Counted from the first letter of the stretch, positions 24,935 to 34,652 are shown. The stretch: DNA of 64,000 nt from Streptomyces sp. NBC_00654 (GCF_026341775.1 NZ_JAPEOB010000001.1:3720001-3784000); one strand, 5' to 3'. The notes: generated by a model not told the origin, from the letters alone. Made by a program: numbers and translations.

Positions 24935-26672
24935 CAATGCCGGTGAGTTAGCGCGTCGGTGCAGCTCAGGTGGGGTACTTGGTGACTTTGAGTGTGCAGC
25001 GGACGTTACTGGGAGTGCGGGGCTGGTCCCGCTTTCTGACCTCGAAGGTGTTCTTGGACGGCTTCTTGATGCGTTGGCACTGCCGGTTGCGGCGGGGCGG
25101 GAGGAGGGCGGCCAAGAGCTCTGTGGTGACCTCGCGGCGGGCAGCGGCCAGTGTGGTGGCGTCTGTTGCGGCCTGGGCAGCGACGGCCAGCCGGGCGATT
25201 TCTACGGTGACGGTGAAGGAGATCCGGTCGGGATCGGTCCCGCCGTGTTCTGCCGCGCGCGTCTGCAGTGCGCACAGTGCCTGGTAGACGGTGAGAAGGG
25301 CGTAGATCTCCTGGCAGATCAGCTCGGGCGCCTTGGAGCGCAGGATGAATCCGGCGCCGCGCAGGCGGTTCTTCAGTTCCGCGAATCCGTTTTCGATCTC
25401 CCACCGCTGGTGATATGCCCTCGCCAGCTGGTGGGCCGGGGCGAGGCGGTGGTCCAGCAGGCTGGTGACCAGCCGGAACGTCTCGGTGCGGGGTGGGCCG
25501 GCCTGCGGGTGGATGGTCACGGTGTACTCGATGATCCGTACCAGGTGTCCCCGGGGCGGCTCGGTCAGGGTGCGTCCGGCCGCGCGGGCCTGACCGTGGC
25601 GGATGTTCTCCGCGGGCGTGCGCATGATGGACAGGTAGGACCCGTCGGACAGTACCCGCAGCGGCACGAAGACCAGGTTCTTCTTGATCCGCCAGGCCAG
25701 GTGGGCGCCGGTGGCGCGGGCCAGGCCCCACAGCTGGTATCCGGCGAAGTTGCGGTCGGCCAGCAGTAGCATGTCTGGTCGCAGGGAGGCCAGCAGCCGG
25801 CGGGCGAGCTTGTGCTCGCTGAACCTGGCCACGGCGTCGAAGGCCGAGTCGACCAGGGCGTGGGTGCCGCATTCGGTCAGGGCCATCACGCGCACCTGCG
25901 GGTGTCCGCTCTGGTTGACCCCGCCCTTGCCGGTGAAGCCGAACTCGGCGGCGTTTGCCGGGGTGTCGGGGACGTCCAGCGCGGTGCCGTCCCAGGCGAC
26001 CAGCCGCAGCCCGAAGGCGAACGCGCCCGGAGTGACGGTCGTGGCCAGCGTGCCGCACCGCCGCTCGAACAGCGCCTGCAGCGGCTTGTCGCCCAGCCGC
26101 TGCCGGGCCCGTGTCAGGGCCGAACTGGTGGGCAGCCGCTGCACACACAGGCCCGGCAGATGCCGCAGCTTCTCCGTCAACGTGCGCAGGACCGACCGGT
26201 ATCCCGGCGGCCCGGCACTGTCGGAGCTGCTGAACAGGCACAACGCCAGGACGAAGTAGACCACCGCCCGGGCCGGCAACAACCGGCGGCGACGCTCGCC
26301 GCAGCCGGTCAACTCCACGACCTCATCGACCAGTTCAGGGCTGATCTCCTCGGTCAACACGCCGAGACGGATACGTTCGCCAAAGCGTCGGTCCGAGGGC
26401 GCCGCCAGCCTGTTCAACGGGGCCTGGCTGCCCTCGGCGATGGCAGACGGCATGCGGGCGATGGCACACTGAGTACCCAACGGAGTTCCCTCGCGGACAG
26501 TCGGATCTTGGTCGATCTTCTGTCCTACCGGGAACTCCGTTGCCGTGTCCCGGCCTCCGCCGACACATCACCAGAAGTGACGGATCACGCAACGTCACCA
26601 GGGGATATGACCACCCAAACCCCGCACCATCAAGTTCCTGACCTGCACCGACGCGCTAACTCACCGGCATTG
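24935..26672 (-). mobile_element. IS4-family insertion sequence (1738 bp), nested
   Basis: Perfect 30-bp terminal inverted repeats begin CAATGCCGGTGAGTTA at the left end and mirror at the right end. A 10-bp target duplication TTCTGAGCTG flanks it (24925-24934 and 26673-26682). It lies inside the left part of the IS1380-family element, so it arrived later. Confidence 0.93.
24966..26480 (-). CDS. IS4-family transposase (504 aa)
   Basis: A DDE transposase with RLVAWDGTALDVPDT, LLADRNFAGYQLW, and a YHQRWEIENGFAELKNRL motif (the Y-R-E signature of IS4). A C-terminal basic tail follows (PRRNRQCQRIKKPSK). The likely start is the TTG at 26480 with GAGGGA upstream; an ATG at 26453 is an alternative. 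Full length, so probably active. Confidence 0.9.
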   Translation of the reverse strand: MGTQCAIARMPSAIAEGSQAPLNRLAAPSDRRFGERIRLGVLTEEISPELVDEVVELTGCGERRRRLLPARAVVYFVLALCLFSSSDSAGPPGYRSVLRTLTEKLRHLPGLCVQRLPTSSALTRARQRLGDKPLQALFERRCGTLATTVTPGAFAFGLRLVAWDGTALDVPDTPANAAEFGFTGKGGVNQSGHPQVRVMALTECGTHALVDSAFDAVARFSEHKLARRLLASLRPDMLLLADRNFAGYQLWGLARATGAHLAWRIKKNLVFVPLRVLSDGSYLSIMRTPAENIRHGQARAAGRTLTEPPRGHLVRIIEYTVTIHPQAGPPRTETFRLVTSLLDHRLAPAHQLARAYHQRWEIENGFAELKNRLRGAGFILRSKAPELICQEIYALLTVYQALCALQTRAAEHGGTDPDRISFTVTVEIARLAVAAQAATDATTLAAARREVTTELLAALLPPRRNRQCQRIKKPSKNTFEVRKRDQPRTPSNVRCTLKVTKYPT

Positions 26673-26737
26673 TTCTGAGCTGGGACGATGAACCTTGTCG
26701 AGGGGTTCTGTCGGTCCAAGCGGAAGGCACTTTCTGC

Positions 26738-28144
26738 GTGCAGGGTATCGGTTCTCGTGCCAAGCTCCACGTCTCCACTGACGGTTCGGGGGTGGTGGGG
26801 CACGCGGGCGCACGGTTGCTGGCGGATCTCGCCGAGGCCACCGGCCTGACAGGCGCGTACTCCGCTGCGCTCGGGCCGCTACGACCGCGTGGCACCGGGC
26901 ACGATCCGGGTCGGACCGCCACCGATCTCGCGGTGATGCTCGCCGACGGCGGTGAGGCGATAGCGGATCTGGCCGTGCTGCGGGACCAGGGCGAGGTATT
27001 CGGACCGGTCGCCTCCACGCCCACCGCCTGGCGGTTGCTCGCCGACATCGACGGGGCAGTGCTTGCTTCGCTGCGAGCGGCCCGCGCCTCGGCCCGGGAA
27101 GTCGCCTGGATGCAGGCCGCCGAGACCGGCCAGGGCATACCCGCCGTCCGGGCCGGCGGACGAGAACTTCCCGGCCTGGTCCTGGACCTCGATGCCACGC
27201 TGATCACCTGCCACTCCGAGAAAGAAGCGGCCGCACCCACCTACAAGGGCGGCTTCGGCTTCCACCCGCTGTTGTGCTTCCTGGCCAACACCGGCGAAGC
27301 ACTGTCCGGCCGGCTCCGGCCCGGGAACGCCGGTGCCAACACCGCCGCCGATCACATCACTGTGCTGGACGACGCTCTCGCACAGATTCCCGACGTCCAC
27401 CGGCACGGCACCGACATTCTTGTCCGCACCGGCAGTGCCGGATCCGCGAAAGCCTTCCTCGCCCACATCCGGGCTCTGCGTGAGCACGGCCTCAACCTGC
27501 GGTTCTCGGTCGGATGCGCGGTCACCGAGCCGGTCCGCCGTGCTGTCCGAGCCATACCCGACGCTTGCTGGCACCCCGCCCTGGACCAGAACGGAACTCT
27601 GCGTGACGGCGCCGAGGTCGCCGAGCTCACCGGCATGGTCGACCTGACCGGCTACCCGGCCGACACCCGCATCATCGTGCGCCGGGAGCGCCCGCACCCC
27701 GGAGCCCAGCTCTCCCTGTTCGATCAGGACGAGGGCCTGCGCCATCAGGTCTTCCTCACCGACACCCCGTCCTGCGGTGGCGGTCCCGCCCAGTTCCTGG
27801 AGGCCCGTCACCGCGGGCATGCCACCGTCGAGGACCACATCCGATGCGGCAAGACCACCGGCTTCGGCCGCTTCCCCTCCCGGGACTTCGCCATCAACGC
27901 CGTCTGGCTCGAACTCAGCCTCGCGGCGACCGACCTGCTGGCCTGGACCCGCGTCCTGCTGCTGAACGGCGAACTGGCCACTGCCGAACCGAAAAAGCTC
28001 CGCTACCGACTGCTGCACGTCGCCGCCCGCCTCACCCGAGGCGGCCGACGCCTCCGCCTGCGGATATCGGCGACCTGGCCATGGAGAAACGAACTCGCCG
28101 ACGCTTTCCATCGCCTTGCCGCACTGCCCCGACCAGCCGGCTGA
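26738..28144 (+). CDS. IS1380-family transposase (468 aa)
   Basis: An intact IS1380-type transposase. Visible features are LVLDLDATLITCHSEK (catalytic Asp), a GGFGFHPLLCF segment, and a C-terminal RDFAINAVWLELSLAATDLLAWT stretch. GTG start. The upstream promoter region was interrupted by the IS4-family element, so expression may now depend on that element. Confidence 0.88.
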   Translation: MQGIGSRAKLHVSTDGSGVVGHAGARLLADLAEATGLTGAYSAALGPLRPRGTGHDPGRTATDLAVMLADGGEAIADLAVLRDQGEVFGPVASTPTAWRLLADIDGAVLASLRAARASAREVAWMQAAETGQGIPAVRAGGRELPGLVLDLDATLITCHSEKEAAAPTYKGGFGFHPLLCFLANTGEALSGRLRPGNAGANTAADHITVLDDALAQIPDVHRHGTDILVRTGSAGSAKAFLAHIRALREHGLNLRFSVGCAVTEPVRRAVRAIPDACWHPALDQNGTLRDGAEVAELTGMVDLTGYPADTRIIVRRERPHPGAQLSLFDQDEGLRHQVFLTDTPSCGGGPAQFLEARHRGHATVEDHIRCGKTTGFGRFPSRDFAINAVWLELSLAATDLLAWTRVLLLNGELATAEPKKLRYRLLHVAARLTRGGRRLRLRISATWPWRNELADAFHRLAALPRPAG

Positions 28145-28298
28145 CCGACAACCCCTGCCCGCCCACGACCCGAAGGACCCTGGAGAACCCGACCACCGCG
28201 CCGGGCCTCCGCCATGCCTAAACAGCCAAATCACCTCGCCCACCCGGCGGCTAACGATCAGCGACGACTCATCACCCCAACCGAAACGGCGAGGCTAA

Positions 28299-29171
28299 GA
28301 GCTCGTAACACGATCTTGGCGAAACGTGCTGGTTGGCCCTGACCGGTGTGAGGATTCGGCCGTTCGTGATGGTGTGAGTACTCGGCCGTGGATCGTGGAC
28401 GACGACTTGTGGGTACTGATCGAGCCGTTGCTGCCGCCGTGGCCGGAGCAATCGCCGGGGCCGAGACCGGTGCCGGACCGGCTCTGTCTCCAGGGCATTC
28501 TGTTCGTCCTCCACAACGACATAGCCTGGCAGCTCCTGCCGTTGGAGTTGGGGTTCGGCTCGGGACAGACGTGCTGGCGGCGTTTGGACCGCTGGCGGAA
28601 GGCCGGGGTCTTCGACCCGCTCCACCGAGTCCTGCTCGCGAAGCTGAACGCGGCCGGTGAACTCGACTGGTTACGGGCCTCCGTGGACGGTTCCCACATC
28701 CGCGCGAAAAGGGGGCGCCGATACCGGTCCGTCGCCGGTCGACCGGCGGAAGACGGGCAGCAAACACCACCTGATCTGCGACGGACGCGGCACCCCGCTC
28801 AAAGTCATCACCACCGCGGCGAACGTCAACGACATCACCCAGACCCTCAATCTGGTCGACAGCATCCCGCCCGTCGCTGGCCGGCCCGGCCGACCGCGAC
28901 GGCGCTCCGAGTCCGTCCTGGGGGACAAGGCGTACGGCTCGAAGGCCGTACGCCGGGAACTGCGGCGCCGCAGGATCCTGCCGGTCATCTCCCTCAAGGG
29001 CGCCCCGAACATCAAGGGCCTGGGCAAGCTCCGCTACGTCGTCGAGCAGACCTTCGCCCTGCTCCACCAGTTCAAACGTCTCGCCGTCTGATGGGAACGA
29101 CGCCTTGGTCTCATTGGGCTGCAGCCTCATCTGCTGGAGGCGCCTCACGAAGATCGGATTATGAACTCGCG
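28299..29171 (+). mobile_element. degenerate IS5-family (IS427-like) element
   Basis: The left end abuts the IS1380 target duplication. An imperfect inverted repeat is seen between GAGCTCGTAACACGATCTT at the left and the complement of the sequence near 29150-29171. It carries a transposase gene broken in several places, so it is immobile without help. Confidence 0.55.
28374..29163 (+). pseudogene. IS5-family transposase, frameshifted
   Basis: The first part (VSTRPWIVDDDLW through VDGSHIRAKRG) is in one frame. At the AAAAGGGGG run near 28712-28720 the coding continues in the +1 frame (GADTGPSPVDRRKTGSKHH, later DKAYGSKAVRREL). It is then interrupted by a TGA at 29089, where the family has Arg, and the terminal GCSLICWRRL is in a third frame. 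A programmed shift at the A/G run is typical of the IS427 group, but the extra lesions show the gene is dead. Confidence 0.75.
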
Positions 29172-29434
29172 CTGCAATTCTAGGAGTTACGGCTCACGAT
29201 TGAGTTGGTCTATGACGCGAGACCGTGGACCCAAACCTGCAGGCGCCGTCTCCTGAGCATGTCCAAGAGAGGGAGGGTGTGCCGGTAGGTCGCCGACCAG
29301 GTGATGTTGGTGCCGCCATGGGGGGCTGCCTATCGTGGATCTGCTTGTCGAAGAGGGAAAGCAATGGCACGGGATCGATGGCGCCGCCGTTTGGTCGGTC
29401 ATGGGGGTAACGCGGACGCGCGTGAGGTGTTAGG

Positions 29435-30589
29435 TCAGGCGGCCAGGCCGAGGTCGAGAACCTTTGCTGCCTGCCCGAGGGTGCCGGGCATGAGGTGGCG
29501 GTAGATCTTGAAGGTGATATCGATGTTCTTGTGCCCCATCCATTCGGCGACGTCAGTAATGGGGATGCCACGGCTGAGGCAGTTCGAGGCGAAGTAGTGA
29601 CGGAGGCTGTAGATGACCGCGCCTTCAGGGACGGCGATTTCACGTAGCAACTTTAGTCTCTGCCATTGGTTTTGCAGGAGATATGGCTGGAACGGGCGGG
29701 TGACATCATTCGGGTGCCGGAGTAGGTAACCATCGGTTGTGCTGTGCTTTTTGGTGAAACGCTCTATTGTGTCTCTAATTCGGGGCGGGAGCGGGACATC
29801 GCGATATTCGCCAGGCTTTCTGTGTTTGAGCGGCCCGTACGTTTTGGTGGTCTGGTTGACTTGCTCGGTGATGCGGTAGACATGATCGGACACGATATTG
29901 CGAGTGTTGACTGCGGCGGCCTCGCCGTTTCGCATTCCGCAGCCACTCATCAGGTCGACGAGCAACTGGAAGGAGTCGTCACCGGCGGAACGTAGCGCTT
30001 CTAGCTGGCACGGAGTCGGGATGACGCTACGACTTGGTGCGTACTGCGGAGGCTTGACGCCTTGTAGAGGGTTCTCGTCGAAGACGCCCAAGTGGTGCGC
30101 ATCAAGAAGGATGGAAGCCAGCTTATCGAAGGCATTCGATTGCGTTGCCGCGCCGACCCCTGCAGTCTCCATATTGCGAACAAAGTCGTCTACCACCTTG
30201 TGGTCGAAGCTGCTCATTCGCTGACTTTTGAGGGCTGGCAGGAGGTGATTCGCGAGCAAGGAGTCGAGCTGTCTGGCTGAAGAAGCAGCTAGATGACGCT
30301 GCCCTGTTCGCCATTCTGCGGCATATTCGCCGAATCGCATGCGTCCAAATCTATCGATGCGCTCGGCCTTCGCCTGGCTTTGGGTATTTCGTTTCTTTTT
30401 CTCGTAGATCTCGGTAAGTCTTCTGACGGCCCTCTCTTGGGTTGTGAATCCAGATTCCTGTATTTGGCGCCCCGATGGTCCTCGGAATCGAATCTTGTAG
30501 TCATGTGGGCACTTTGACCACCTGGATTGTGGGTGATCGCATGATTTGAAGAGCGTACCCATTCCGCGGACCATTTTTCTCGTTGCCAC
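29435..30589 (-). CDS. tyrosine site-specific integrase (384 aa), copy 1
   Basis: A phage/ICE-type tyrosine recombinase. The catalytic residues are Arg220 (GCGMRNGEA), Arg330-His331 (YSLRHYFAS), His353 (GHKNIDITF) and Tyr363 (FKIYRHL). An arm-binding N-terminal domain and a SAM-like core-binding domain (about 70-170) precede them. The GTG at 30589 matches the start of the paralogue; an ATG further upstream adds 29 residues. The excisionase gene lies just upstream. The paralogue of exactly equal length is at 31042-32196. Confidence 0.85.
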   Translation of the reverse strand: MATRKMVRGMGTLFKSCDHPQSRWSKCPHDYKIRFRGPSGRQIQESGFTTQERAVRRLTEIYEKKKRNTQSQAKAERIDRFGRMRFGEYAAEWRTGQRHLAASSARQLDSLLANHLLPALKSQRMSSFDHKVVDDFVRNMETAGVGAATQSNAFDKLASILLDAHHLGVFDENPLQGVKPPQYAPSRSVIPTPCQLEALRSAGDDSFQLLVDLMSGCGMRNGEAAAVNTRNIVSDHVYRITEQVNQTTKTYGPLKHRKPGEYRDVPLPPRIRDTIERFTKKHSTTDGYLLRHPNDVTRPFQPYLLQNQWQRLKLLREIAVPEGAVIYSLRHYFASNCLSRGIPITDVAEWMGHKNIDITFKIYRHLMPGTLGQAAKVLDLGLAA

Positions 30590-30639
30590 CGTTTGGCTCT
30601 CTTTTCCTCGTGCGGGTGTGCCGCCAGCGGCGGATTGCA

Positions 30640-30834
30640 TTACACGGAGCTGGGCAACTTCTGGTTCCCGATCCATGCCTGGACCTCGGACACCTTGAAT
30701 TGGATCTTCGCGTTGCGGCCTGTCCCGAACTTGTAGGGCGTCAGGCCCGATCGCGCGGCCTCTCGGTATACCCAGACCAACGACATGTTGAGATGTTCTG
30801 CAAGTTCCTTGGCGGTCATGAACTGAGCTGGCAT
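30640..30834 (-). CDS. excisionase/MerR-like HTH protein (64 aa)
   Basis: A small winged-helix DNA-binding protein (MTAKELAEHLNMSLVWVYREA, then FKVSEVQAWIG) of the Xis/AlpA type. It is encoded 50 bp before integrase copy 1 on the same strand, so it is a natural directionality factor. It lies between the two integrase genes. Confidence 0.75.
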   Translation of the reverse strand: MPAQFMTAKELAEHLNMSLVWVYREAARSGLTPYKFGTGRNAKIQFKVSEVQAWIGNQKLPSSV

Positions 30835-30879
30835 GGTGCCCCTTCCGTTGTCAGGCCCGGGGGATCCATGGTGCGGAGA

Positions 30880-30904
30880 ATCGCCGGTTTGGCCAACCGG
30901 CGAT
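30880..30904. repeat. perfect 10-bp inverted repeat
   Basis: ATCGCCGGTT and its complement flank the 5-base loop TGGCC. It lies between integrase copy 2 and the excisionase. It could end transcription of copy 2 or serve as a protein-binding site. Confidence 0.6.
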
Positions 30905-31041
30905 CATGGGTTATATAGGAAGGTTTGGCTGCCGACTTTCGCAGCGTAGGACCGACAGCAAGCCCAGCGGTTGACGGGCACTTTGAGCGCTCGCTGGCTC
31001 GTTCCGGATCCTGCGACAGGACCTTTCGTTCGTGGGCGCCG

Positions 31042-32196
31042 CTACGCGGCAAGGCCAGTGTCGAGAAGTTTGGCGGCCGTGCCGATCGAGCCGGGCATGA
31101 GATGCCGGTAGATCTTGAAGGTGATGTCGATGTTGTTGTGCCCCATCCATTCGGCGACATCTGTGATGGGGATGTTATGTCTGAGGCAGTTCGAGGCGAA
31201 GAAGTGACGGAGGCTGTAGATGACCGTGCCCTCGGGAACGCCGAGCCCGCCTCGTCTCTTGAGCCGTTGCCACTGGTTCTGCAGGAGGTACGGCTGAAAG
31301 GGGCGGCCGGGGTCCTGCGGGTGACGCAGTAGGTAGCCGTCTGTCGTGCCGTGCTTGTCGGCGTACCACTCGATGGTGGTTCTGGTCCGCAGGGGGAGCG
31401 GGACGTCGCGGTACTCGCCGGCCTTGCGGTGCTTGAGACGGTCGTATGCCTTGGTCGACTGGTTGACCTGCTCGGTGACGCGGTAGATGTCGTCGGCCAC
31501 GATGTTGTTGAAGTTGACCGCGGCGGCCTCGCCGTTGCGTAGACCGCAGCCGCTCATGAGGTCCATCACGAGCCGGAAGGTGTCGTCGCCGGCATCGCGC
31601 ATGCTCTGCAGCTGCGAGGGGGAAGGGATGACGGCCCGCTTGGGGTCGTACTGCGGCGGTCTCACGCCCAGGAGGGGGCTGTCGTCGAAAATGCCCAACC
31701 GGTGGGCGTCCAAGAGTATCGACTTCAGCTTGTCGTACGCATTGGACTGTGTTGCCAGGCCGACACCGTTGCGCTCCATCGTCCGGATGAAGCCGTCCAC
31801 CACCTTGTGGTCAAACGTGCCCATCCGGCGGGTCGCGAGGGCGGGCAAGAGGTGATGCAGGAGCAGAGAGTCGAGGTGTCTGAGAGATGCCGCCGCAAGG
31901 TGGCGCTGGCTGGCCCGCCACTCCGTGGCGTACTCCCGGAAGCGCATCTCGCCGTACTTCTCGATGCGCTCGTTCTTTGCTTGTCTCCTTGGAGTGGCCT
32001 TCTTCGCGTTGTAGGCACTGGTCAACCGCGCGATGGCCTCGTCCTGGTCCAAGAAGCCCGATTCCTCGGTCTGCCGTCCGCCGGGTCCGCGGTAACGGAT
32101 CTTGTAGAGGTGTGGGCACTTCACCCACCGGGACGCGGGGTGCTCGCAGTCCTTGAAGAAGGTACCCATGCCATGGGGGAGCGTCTTGGTCGCCAT
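31042..32196 (-). CDS. tyrosine site-specific integrase (384 aa), copy 2
   Basis: Paralogue of copy 1, with the same length, domain layout and catalytic set (Arg in GCGLRNGEA, YSLRHFFAS, GHNNIDITF, Tyr in FKIYRHL). By eye about two thirds of residues are identical, so the pair arose by duplication or tandem integration. The ATG at 32196 has GAGGAG upstream. No phage or conjugation genes lie nearby, so both appear stranded. Confidence 0.85.
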   Translation of the reverse strand: MATKTLPHGMGTFFKDCEHPASRWVKCPHLYKIRYRGPGGRQTEESGFLDQDEAIARLTSAYNAKKATPRRQAKNERIEKYGEMRFREYATEWRASQRHLAAASLRHLDSLLLHHLLPALATRRMGTFDHKVVDGFIRTMERNGVGLATQSNAYDKLKSILLDAHRLGIFDDSPLLGVRPPQYDPKRAVIPSPSQLQSMRDAGDDTFRLVMDLMSGCGLRNGEAAAVNFNNIVADDIYRVTEQVNQSTKAYDRLKHRKAGEYRDVPLPLRTRTTIEWYADKHGTTDGYLLRHPQDPGRPFQPYLLQNQWQRLKRRGGLGVPEGTVIYSLRHFFASNCLRHNIPITDVAEWMGHNNIDITFKIYRHLMPGSIGTAAKLLDTGLAA

Positions 32197-32291
32197 GCGC
32201 CTGGGACTCCTCGGATGCCGATGCTGACGGTTTGCTGACCGTCGACGACCCGAGCCCCACTTGACCTGCGAGAACGTTCCTGTGCCGCGCT

Positions 32292-32456
32292 TTGTTCTGG
32301 AACTGGATCGGACGGTCCCAGGAGGACATCGCACAGGCCCGCGAGGACTGGATGAACGGGACCCGTTTCGGTGAGGTCAAGGGCTACGACGGCCCTCCGA
32401 TCCCGGCCCCGGAACTCCCGGCAACCCGCCTGAAGTCCAGGGGCAGGGTGCGCTGA
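32292..32456 (+). pseudogene. pirin-like gene, 3' end only
   Basis: About 54 codons from LFWNWIGRS to RLKSRGRVR and a TGA match the C-terminal end of pirin-family proteins (FWNFVGRS, then FGxVxGYDGPxIPAPxLP). The rest of the gene is missing, cut near the upstream region of integrase copy 2. It could mark an old integration or deletion boundary. Confidence 0.6.
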
Positions 32457-32619
32457 TCTGCGGCGATACCTCATCGGTGCAGTCGGGCGTGACGGTATCC
32501 CTCTCATCCCGCTTCTGGGGCGCAGGGGGTGCGGGTGGGCGCTGGTGTGGTTTCCGGTGAGGTTTTGGTCTTGGTGCCGAGTCTCGTAATGGGGCCGCTG
32601 GCCTCCAGGCCCGGTACGG

Positions 32620-32819
32620 CTGTGTTCCCTTTGTCTCGCCGATCTGTATCCGGGCGAGGCGAAACGGACGCGAAGGACGCAGCGGTGATCGCCGACGTGG
32701 CCGGGACGATGCCTCACACTCTGCGTTCGCTGGAGCTGACCGACGAGATCACCGCCGAGCTCACGGAGCTGACCGGTTTCGACCAGGACCTCGCGGCCGA
32801 TGCCACCCACATCAGCAAC
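32620..32819 (+). pseudogene. IS110-family transposase remnant
   Basis: About 65 residues (ADLYPGEAK, a one-base deletion, then DAKDAAVIADVAGTM, RSLELTDEITAEL) match the N-terminal part of IS110-family transposases. The remainder is missing. Confidence 0.6.
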
Positions 32820-33187
32820 TGCTCCGAGACGGCACCTACTGCGAGTCCAGAACACCCACCATCACCTCGCCGCACAGCCATGCCGAACACCCGCACACCA
32901 GGCATCACGTCCTTGACGAAGGACCTAGAGCCCCGGGCGATCTGGTCGATCAGCGCCCAGCCTCGTGTCGATCCGTCCGTCCTCGGTGACTACCGTGAGT
33001 AGGGGCGTACCTTCCCGGCCGACAGGCCGACGCTGGCCTACTCGATTCCAGTCGATCGAGCGCCCGTGTGCCCTTCGCGTCCAACCCGAGGCCGATCCAC
33101 AGGACTTGCGCATTGCTCGCCGCAGAAAGTTCTTGCGAGGATTTCGGTCCATCCCGGGCGGCTGGAGGCGGCGGATGTGGCTGGTGC
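32820..33187. other. region without recognisable gene
   Basis: The translation after the IS110 remnant is Pro/Thr-rich and shows no family resemblance. I see no intact gene, although short open frames cross it. Confidence 0.4.
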
Positions 33188-34444
33188 TCAGCGTGCCCGG
33201 TCCGTGGCAGGGCGCGGGACCGCCCAGGACGAGTGGGTGTTGACGTGGGCCACGCCGGCCTCGGTCAGTTCCCTGTAGCCTTCCGCGATCTTTTCGGCCT
33301 GCCCCGCGGGCAGTATCCCGCCGTCGTCCGCGGCGCGCGCGATGATCTCTTCCGGCCCCAGGGCCCGGTTGGCCAGCACGACAGCGTTGACGACCGGCCG
33401 ACGCATCCGGTCGTATCGGCGGAGCGCGGCAGCAGGGTCGTTCTCCCGGGCCAGGCACCAAGCCAGTACACGGGTGTCGACGACGGACTGCGATCCCCCG
33501 TTCATGCCCATGGGGTACATGGGGTGTGCGGCGTCGCCCAGCAGAGTGACCCGTCCGAAGCTCCAGCGCGGCAGGGGGTCGCGGTCGAGCATCGGGTACT
33601 CGTAGATCGCTGAGGAGCGCTCGGCGAGTGCCGCGAGGTCGATCCACGGCAGGCTCCAGGACGACAGCGCCGTGTGAGCCTCCGCCACCGTGACCCTACG
33701 GCCGGCGCCGCCCGGAGGTGGGGCGGACGGTCCGTGCCGAACCTCCAGCACCCAGTTCAGCAGGGCTTCGCCGTCCACGGTCGCGGGGTCCTCGATCGGG
33801 TAGGCGACGAACTTGGCGCCGGGGGTGCCACCGGCCACCACGATCGAACGGCCGTCGAGGACATGTGGGTGGTGAGCGACCCCACGCCACATGTGGACGC
33901 CGTTCCACCGCGGGCCGCTCTCGCCCGGGTAGAGCTGGGCGCGGACTGCGGAGCCGATGCCGTCGGCGCCGACCATCACGTCGGCGTCAACGACCACGGG
34001 CAGCCTGCTCGACCGGCCCATGAAGTGGGCGCGGACGCCATCCGCGGTCTGCTCGAATCGCTGGAACAGCAGGCCCGTACGGACCGCGTCCAGTCCGAGG
34101 CGTTCGCGCACCGCCGCGAGCAGCAGCATCTGCAGACGGCCGCGATGTACGGAGTACTGCGGCCAGTGGTAACCGGCCGCGAGCCCCAGCGGCTCCTCCC
34201 AGACAGCCTCACCCGCCCGGCTTTGGTAGCTCAGCCGCTGCGGCGGAAGCGCGACGGAGGCCAGCTCACCGGCCAGTCCCAGTTCGGAGAGTTCCCGGAC
34301 GGCGTGCGGTAACAGGTTGATCCCCACGCCGACCGCCTCGATCGACCTTGACGCTTCGCACACCTGAGGTTGGAAGCCGGCCGCATGCAGGCTGAGGGCA
34401 CAGGTCAGCCCGGCGATGCCTCCGCCGACGACGGTCACCTTCAT
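33188..34444 (-). CDS. FAD-dependent monooxygenase, PhzS/salicylate-hydroxylase-like (418 aa)
   Basis: A class A flavin-dependent aromatic hydroxylase. The N-terminal VVGGGIAGLTCAL is the FAD-binding GxGxxG. VGADGIGSAVR is the DG motif, and GRVTLLGDAAHPMYPMGMNG is the GD motif contacting the flavin ribityl. The length is typical. The start ATG at 34444 has a GGGACAG site nearby; the longer frame is antisense-like. It is divergent from a LysR gene and likely under its control. Confidence 0.88.
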   Translation of the reverse strand: MKVTVVGGGIAGLTCALSLHAAGFQPQVCEASRSIEAVGVGINLLPHAVRELSELGLAGELASVALPPQRLSYQSRAGEAVWEEPLGLAAGYHWPQYSVHRGRLQMLLLAAVRERLGLDAVRTGLLFQRFEQTADGVRAHFMGRSSRLPVVVDADVMVGADGIGSAVRAQLYPGESGPRWNGVHMWRGVAHHPHVLDGRSIVVAGGTPGAKFVAYPIEDPATVDGEALLNWVLEVRHGPSAPPPGGAGRRVTVAEAHTALSSWSLPWIDLAALAERSSAIYEYPMLDRDPLPRWSFGRVTLLGDAAHPMYPMGMNGGSQSVVDTRVLAWCLARENDPAAALRRYDRMRRPVVNAVVLANRALGPEEIIARAADDGGILPAGQAEKIAEGYRELTEAGVAHVNTHSSWAVPRPATDRAR

Positions 34445-34652
34445 CGGTCTGTCCCTGCCCTTCGCCTTGGCCACAGGGCCGGCCGACACCCGGCTTCCAG
34501 CCTCGGGGCACCGGCTTCGTACGTCCAATACACAGCGGTGATGCCAGCCGTCACGGTCGCTGATCGCACCGGGTGCCGTCCGCCGGGGCCGGCGGGCTGG
34601 ACCTGCAACAACAACCCAGTTTGTCCGTGCAGGAGTTGGTAGCTTGTCGGTC

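Larger units (their letters stand above)
24870..28294. mobile_element. IS1380-family element with nested IS4-family element
   Basis: The ends are inverted copies of CCTCGCCGTTTCGGTTG, flanked by the 4-bp direct repeat CTAA (24866-24869 and 28295-28298). The element is about 1.68 kb without its insert, and it carries one IS1380 transposase gene. A second insertion sequence sits in its left part, upstream of the transposase. Confidence 0.88.

Noticed and set aside
29172..29434. tRNA attachment site next to integrase copy 1
   Set aside because: I found no tRNA-like cloverleaf or T-loop sequence between the IS5 remnant and the integrase.
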